Shown: positions 6,631 to 10,045 of the stretch, in pieces
Layout of the letters: every line of letters begins with the position of its first letter
Position numbering within the stretch: the first letter of the stretch is position 1
DNA from: Bacteroidales bacterium
GTDB taxonomy: Bacteria > Bacteroidota > Bacteroidia > Bacteroidales > UBA3663
Length of the DNA stretch: 10,045 nt
Direction of reading: 5' to 3'
Assembly: GCA_017632695.1 (NCBI GenBank)
Contig: JAGBQS010000300.1
Location: 1 to 10,045, forward strand
Program-made: the position numbers and the translations under genes
Notes under the pieces: model-generated
Seen by the model: only the letters and a program-made list of their open reading frames with translations
Told to the model about the DNA's origin: nothing
The model's database searches: none

Positions 6631-8613
6631 ATGAAAAAGTTCCTGTTTTCAATCCTGGCAGCCAGCCTGTGCCTCGTAGCCTGCGAGGACGTACCCGCTC
6701 CTTACGGTGTTTACTACATGGAGAAGGGCGAAGAAGTTGAAACGGTCGAGACCCTGCCTTACAGCGAGTCCTTCAGCACTTCGCTGGGAGCCTGGTCCAA
6801 TTACCTCACGTCGGGCGCCGGAGCCTGGGCCATTAACTACAGTTGTGCCACCGCTACCGGCTACAACAGCAGCACGAAGGTGACCACCGACGGCGAATAC
6901 TTCCTGGTTTCGGGTCCTATCTCGCTGGCCGATGCCACAACGGCTCACGTCTCGTACGAATATATTCTGCGCTATGTGCGCAATCAGGCCTACCAGCAGT
7001 GCCTTATCACCAACAACTGGAAGGACGATCCTAACGCTACCACCTGGACGGTGCTGACTCAGAACCATACCGAGGGTAAGGACTATACCAACTTCTCGAG
7101 CCACAGCATTACCGTTCCCGACAGCCTGATGGGCGATACGGTCCGCGTGGCATTCTACTTCAAGTGCGAGACCTCTTCTTCGACCTGGGAAGTGAAGAAC
7201 TTCGCCCTCGAAGCCTCTGCCGGTACGGAAGCCGCCGACGGCAGCCTGTTCACCGCTTCGTCGGGCAACAGCAATAGCGGTACCGAGATTACCGGCGAGC
7301 AGCTGGGTTCGGGTACCCTCGAGGATCCTTACAATGCAGCCAAGGCTTTGGCTATCATTACTTCGGGTCAGGCAAGCAGCAGCAAGGTGTATGTAATGGG
7401 ACGCATCTGCGCAAGCCCGGCACCGGAAATCAACACCTCTTACGGTAATGCTACCTACTATATCAGCGCCGATGGCAGCACCACCGACCAGCTGGAAATC
7501 TTCCGCGGCTACAGCCTGGGCGGCAACAAGTTTACGGCAACTACCGACCTCTCGGCAGGCGACAGCGTGATTGTTTACGGTCAGCTTACCTATTATAATA
7601 ATACGACTCCGGAAATGACTACCGGCAGCAGCATCGTTTACCTGAACGGCGAAACGGCTTCGTCGGGCAATAACGGCAGCGGTAATACAGAGGGCGATGC
7701 CATCACCTTCGACTTCTCGAAGAACTGCTTCAATGTGACTACTACCAAAACGGTGGATGAGAACACCTATACGTCCGGTGAATACACACTGAAGATTGCA
7801 GGTACTTCGGGCAACGGATATTATTACAACTCCTCGAGCAAATATCTGATCCTGGGCAAGCAGGGTGCCTACCTCACCCTTTCGGGCTTTACGGGCACGG
7901 TTGCCAAGATTGTCATTACGGGTCGCGATGCAGCTTCGGCAGCCGTTCAGCAGAACATCTTCTGCGGCGATGATGCGGTCAGCACCGCTACTACCGGTGC
8001 CACAGGCAGCAATACCTACGTAATTGCCAGCAATTACCGCACCATTGGTACCTACACGCTGAAGGTGCTGAGTGCCCACAATACACAGATTACCAAGATC
8101 GAGGTGTACAGTACGGCTGAAGAAAGCGGCAGCGGCTCATCGGATGAGAACCAGCCGGACTTCGACTTTACCAGCGGTCTGCCGGATGGCTGGACCATCG
8201 AGAACAAGACCATCGACAGTAATCTGGATTATGTCTGGACCTACAGCAGCCAGTACAGCTGCATGGTAGCAACAGGCTATAAGGGCGGCAGCCGTTACGA
8301 TTCGGAGAGCTGGCTTATCAGTCCGGCAGTAGAACTGGAGAACGGTGTGTTCAGCTTCAACGAGGCAGGCAACTACTTCACCACTACCGACAACTTCAAC
8401 CAGTACGCTACCGTAAAGATCAGTCTGGATAACGGCAGTACCTGGAATGACCTGGAGATTACCCGCACAGCTACGGGTACCGCCTTCAACTTTGCCGATG
8501 CTGGTGCTACCTTGGGCGAGTACGTGGACGAAACCGTACGGATTGCCTTTGTTTACAAATCGACAACCTCCATTGCCGGCACCTGGGAAATCAAGAATGT
8601 TACCCTCCACTAA
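6631..8613 (+). CDS. Multidomain lipoprotein: choice-of-anchor J, OB-like, beta domain, choice-of-anchor J
   Basis: 660-aa lipoprotein beginning 15 bases after the DUF5689 stop. Lipobox LVAC gives lipidated Cys18, followed by EDVPAP. Four modules joined by Gly/Ser-rich linkers can be seen. First, a choice-of-anchor J-like beta sandwich (about 43-195, with YSESF and TWEVKNFAL). Second, an OB-like domain (about 226-340) with GSGTLEDPYNAAKAL, YVMGRI, YYISADG and DSVIVYGQL, a pattern found in bacterial OB-fold nucleic-acid-binding modules. Third, a beta domain (about 355-495, from ITFDFSKN to ITKIEVYS). Fourth, another choice-of-anchor J-like domain (about 510-660, with FTSGLPDGW and TWEIKNVTL). 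The first and last modules resemble each other (SCATATGY and SCMVATGY; DTVRVAFYFK and ETVRIAFVYK), which implies duplication. No catalytic motif is seen. A surface scaffold that binds nucleic acid for the neighbouring nuclease and receptor is the favoured inference; binding of another polymer is possible. Confidence 0.78.
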   Translation: MKKFLFSILAASLCLVACEDVPAPYGVYYMEKGEEVETVETLPYSESFSTSLGAWSNYLTSGAGAWAINYSCATATGYNSSTKVTTDGEYFLVSGPISLADATTAHVSYEYILRYVRNQAYQQCLITNNWKDDPNATTWTVLTQNHTEGKDYTNFSSHSITVPDSLMGDTVRVAFYFKCETSSSTWEVKNFALEASAGTEAADGSLFTASSGNSNSGTEITGEQLGSGTLEDPYNAAKALAIITSGQASSSKVYVMGRICASPAPEINTSYGNATYYISADGSTTDQLEIFRGYSLGGNKFTATTDLSAGDSVIVYGQLTYYNNTTPEMTTGSSIVYLNGETASSGNNGSGNTEGDAITFDFSKNCFNVTTTKTVDENTYTSGEYTLKIAGTSGNGYYYNSSSKYLILGKQGAYLTLSGFTGTVAKIVITGRDAASAAVQQNIFCGDDAVSTATTGATGSNTYVIASNYRTIGTYTLKVLSAHNTQITKIEVYSTAEESGSGSSDENQPDFDFTSGLPDGWTIENKTIDSNLDYVWTYSSQYSCMVATGYKGGSRYDSESWLISPAVELENGVFSFNEAGNYFTTTDNFNQYATVKISLDNGSTWNDLEITRTATGTAFNFADAGATLGEYVDETVRIAFVYKSTTSIAGTWEIKNVTLH

Positions 8614-8625
8614 ACCCTTACGCGT

Positions 8626-9528
8626 ATGAAGAAATTATTATATGTGTGGATGACAGTGCTCATGGCAGGCATATTGGTTGCCTGCGATGACCTGTTGGAA
8701 GACGATCTCTTTGACTTCGACGGCGTGGTGCTGGGTACCGAAAGCCAGGGAACCCTGCTGGCTGCCGACACTACGCTGATGGAGATTCCCGCCCTCCAGC
8801 AGGGAGATCTGTACATCAAGCACAACATCGTGCTGAACGGCGATACGGTCATGAACTACTGTCTGGCATACGATACGGTGAAGTTCCACTCGCGCTGGGT
8901 GGCTTTCCGCTTCGATGCTTCGAACCGGACTAAGAACACGGGCCGCAACAATTCGTTCATGGACGATCCGGAACTGCCTTCGCGCCTGTTTATCGGTGCG
9001 GCAAGCTTCTATAGCAACGGCTATAACTACGACCGCGGACACCTCTGTGCATCGAACGACCGTCTGATAAGCGTTGCTGCCAATGAGCAGACGTTCTACA
9101 TGACCAACATGTCGCCGCAGCTGCCAAGCTTCAACCAGGACTACTGGGTGAACTACGAGACATACGTGCAGGGACTGGGTCGCGATGCCAGCTTTGCCGA
9201 TACGCTCTATGTGGTAAAAGGCGGAACCATCGACGATGACCACATCCTGGAGTACGTTTACCGCAGCAACGGCAAGAAGGTTGCCGTACCTCAGTATTAT
9301 TACATGGCACTCCTGAAGTGCAAGAACAATACCTACGAGGCCATTGCTTTCCTGATGGAGCATAAGAACTACTCGGAAGACTCATCTTCGAAGGCTGAAA
9401 AGCTGAACCACGTGGTATCCATCGACGAACTGGAGGTATTTACAGGCATTGACTTCTTTGCCAACCTGCCCGATGCCATCGAGACAGCAATAGAAAGCAA
9501 CAGCAATACCTCCAACTGGAACCTCTAA
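8626..9528 (+). CDS. Surface lipoprotein DNA/RNA non-specific endonuclease (DRGH/NucA type)
   Basis: 300-aa beta-beta-alpha-metal nuclease of the Serratia nuclease/NucA family, which cuts DNA and RNA without sequence preference using one Mg ion. The active site is complete: DRGHL (136-140, general base His139), MTNMSPQ (159-165) and FNQDYW (169-174), where Asn170 matches the metal-binding Asn of Serratia nuclease, followed by Glu178 at the spacing of the family's Glu127. The signal peptide ends in LVAC (lipidated Cys20), followed by the acidic run DDLLEDD, which suggests display on the cell surface rather than release. It is the last gene of the operon, 12 bases after the preceding stop codon, with no candidate immunity or inhibitor gene next to it. 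A lipid anchor and operon with an outer-membrane importer argue for nutrient scavenging rather than toxin function. Confidence 0.93.
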   Translation: MKKLLYVWMTVLMAGILVACDDLLEDDLFDFDGVVLGTESQGTLLAADTTLMEIPALQQGDLYIKHNIVLNGDTVMNYCLAYDTVKFHSRWVAFRFDASNRTKNTGRNNSFMDDPELPSRLFIGAASFYSNGYNYDRGHLCASNDRLISVAANEQTFYMTNMSPQLPSFNQDYWVNYETYVQGLGRDASFADTLYVVKGGTIDDDHILEYVYRSNGKKVAVPQYYYMALLKCKNNTYEAIAFLMEHKNYSEDSSSKAEKLNHVVSIDELEVFTGIDFFANLPDAIETAIESNSNTSNWNL

Positions 9529-9625
9529 AATGGTCCGCAGATGCACTTAATGCAATATTAAGATTTCAAAAATGGCAGTTTTGAGAACATTTTGGGAAAA
9601 GTTTTAGCACTTTTTGGCCGGAAAA
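9529..9625. other. AT-rich spacer with a weak hairpin after the operon
   Basis: No gene is visible here. CTTAAT (9546-9551) and ATTAAG (9557-9562) can form a 6-bp AT-only stem with a 5-base loop just after the nuclease stop codon, but no clean U-run follows. It is a poor terminator candidate, and how transcription of the operon ends before the tRNA promoter is unclear. Confidence 0.3.
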
Positions 9626-9657
9626 TTTGGAAGTGACGGAAAAAGCCCCTATCTTTG
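9626..9657 (+). promoter_or_regulatory. Strong Bacteroides-type promoter of the tRNA cluster
   Basis: TTTG (9626-9629), 20 bases, then TATCTTTG (9650-9657): a full match to the Bacteroidota consensus and the best promoter in the window. Transcription would begin near 9663, about 35 bases before the first tRNA, as expected for a strongly expressed stable-RNA operon. Confidence 0.78.
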
Positions 9658-9661
9658 CACC

Positions 9662-9690
9662 CGCTAAAGTCGAAGAGACGACTGAAAGCG
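9662..9690 (+). other. Hairpin in the tRNA operon leader
   Basis: CGCT (9662-9665) pairs with AGCG (9687-9690), and inside it AGTCG (9668-9672) pairs with CGACT (9679-9683) around the loop AAGAGA. The structure would form at the very 5' end of the tRNA precursor and may serve in processing or stability. Confidence 0.4.
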
Positions 9691-9698
9691 AAAAAAGA

Positions 9699-9772
9699 GC
9701 TCCAATAGCTCAGTTGGTTAGAGCACATGACTGTTAATCATGGGGTCGTTGGTTCAAGCCCATCTTGGAGCG
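9699..9772 (+). tRNA. tRNA-Asn (GTT)
   Basis: Cloverleaf with acceptor stem GCTCCAA/TTGGAGC, anticodon stem CATGA/TCATG around CTGTTAA (anticodon GTT, reads Asn AAC/AAU codons), T loop TTCAAGC and discriminator G. The 3' CCA is not encoded. The T stem GTTGG/CCATC holds one T-T mismatch. First of three tRNAs in one transcript. Confidence 0.95.
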
Positions 9773-9780
9773 CAAGGCTT

Positions 9781-9862
9781 GGGAGTATTCCAGAGTGGCC
9801 AAATGGGGCAGACTGTAAATCTGCTGTCTACGACTTCGGTGGTTCGAATCCATCTGCTCCCA
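9781..9862 (+). tRNA. tRNA-Tyr (GTA)
   Basis: Class II tRNA of 82 bases with acceptor stem GGGAGTA/TGCTCCC, anticodon stem GCAGA/TCTGC around CTGTAAA (anticodon GTA), a long variable arm with a short GTC/GAC stem, T loop TTCGAAT and discriminator A. It begins 8 bases after tRNA-Asn. CCA is not fully encoded. Confidence 0.95.
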
Positions 9863-9866
9863 CAAA

Positions 9867-9878
9867 CGACTTCGGTCG
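9867..9878 (+). other. UUCG tetraloop hairpin between tRNA-Tyr and tRNA-Gly
   Basis: CGAC-TTCG-GTCG forms a 4-bp stem capped by a C(UUCG)G tetraloop, an especially stable RNA cap. The 11-base word ACGACTTCGGT here (9866-9876) also occurs in the variable arm of tRNA-Tyr (9830-9840). It is probably a processing or spacer structure, not a terminator, as the next tRNA has no clear promoter of its own. Confidence 0.45.
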
Positions 9879-9896
9879 GACGTTCTTTAAAACAAT

Positions 9897-9969
9897 GCGG
9901 AAATAGCTCAGTTGGTAGAGCACAACCTTGCCAAGGTTGGGGTCGCGAGTTCGAGTCTCGTTTTCCGCT
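9897..9969 (+). tRNA. tRNA-Gly (GCC)
   Basis: 73-base cloverleaf with perfect acceptor stem GCGGAAA/TTTCCGC, anticodon stem CAACC/GGTTG around TTGCCAA (anticodon GCC, reads GGC/GGU), T stem GCGAG/CTCGT and discriminator T. CCA is not encoded. Last tRNA inside the window. Confidence 0.95.
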
Positions 9970-9987
9970 CAAGTTCATTTTTGAACC

Positions 9988-9999
9988 TGTTCTTTGACA
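9988..9999 (+). promoter_or_regulatory. boxA-like antitermination sequence
   Basis: TGTTCTTTGACA agrees at 10 of 12 positions with the Escherichia coli rRNA boxA, TGCTCTTTAACA, the site where NusB/NusE load for rRNA antitermination. It follows tRNA-Gly after a small hairpin (GTTCA/TGAAC, 9973-9986) without a U-run. This suggests that the transcript continues into an rRNA operon or another structured RNA or translation-factor operon beyond the edge; no rRNA sequence is yet visible by 10045. Confidence 0.45.
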
Positions 10000-10045
10000 T
10001 ATTGGCAGAAAGCTTGATTTGGTAATCACAACAAGAATATGACTC

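Noticed and set aside
5725..9363. Minus-strand open frames opposite the DUF5689, anchor-J and nuclease genes (for example 6649-8079 and 8638-9363)
   Set aside because: The same register-aligned antisense effect appears opposite every gene in the window, so it reflects codon bias, not overlapping coding.
8626..9528. Nuclease as a secreted antibacterial toxin
   Set aside because: It has a lipoprotein signal, no toxin-delivery or repeat domains, and no immunity gene next to it; the importer operon fits nutrient use better.
9546..9562. AT-only hairpin as a rho-independent terminator of the operon
   Set aside because: The stem is weak and no U-run follows it, so it is noted only as a possible structure.
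9740..10029. Small open frames across the tRNA cluster on both strands (85 and 91 codons)
   Set aside because: They are translations of tRNA-Asn, Tyr and Gly genes, a well-known type of spurious protein.
1..10045. CRISPR array, insertion sequence or prophage signal
   Set aside because: No spaced direct repeats, transposase motifs or phage genes are visible, and the three tRNA genes are intact without a duplicated 3' end inside the window.

Overview
The window looks like chromosomal DNA of a Bacteroidota gut or rumen type bacterium, most likely order Bacteroidales and possibly Prevotellaceae. Three things point there: promoters of the Bacteroides type (TTTG, about 20 bases, TAnnTTTG) upstream of genes on both strands; lipoproteins with a Cys followed by acidic residues; and protein families (large TonB-dependent receptor, DUF5689, choice-of-anchor J) typical of this phylum. 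Genes are GC-rich with AT-rich spacers and show no clear Shine-Dalgarno sequences, as is usual for the group. The genus assignment is an inference.

Layout. Positions 1-1516 (minus) hold most of a secreted GH51 alpha-L-arabinofuranosidase that runs off the left edge. Positions 1604-2779 (minus) encode a secreted, probably periplasmic endonuclease/exonuclease/phosphatase (EEP) protein. The 123-base gap 2780-2902 carries two divergent promoters and a 9-bp inverted repeat. From 2903 to 9528 (plus) four tightly packed genes form an apparent operon: a 931-aa TonB-dependent outer-membrane receptor, a DUF5689 lipoprotein, a 660-aa lipoprotein with two choice-of-anchor J-like domains around an OB-like domain, and a lipoprotein DNA/RNA non-specific nuclease of the DRGH type. 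From 9626 a strong promoter leads into three tRNA genes (Asn, Tyr, Gly), followed by a boxA-like sequence, which suggests that an rRNA operon or another antiterminated RNA operon lies just beyond the right edge.

How the genes may work together. The EEP gene and the receptor operon read like one extracellular nucleic-acid scavenging locus built on Sus-like logic but without a SusD gene. In this model a surface-tethered nuclease cuts DNA or RNA, OB-fold-containing lipoproteins bind the fragments, the TonB-dependent receptor imports oligonucleotides, and the divergently transcribed EEP enzyme degrades them in the periplasm. The nuclease and EEP active-site motifs are plainly visible. The substrate of the receptor, the binding roles and the shared regulation are inferences. 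The arabinofuranosidase has its own promoter and is probably unrelated.
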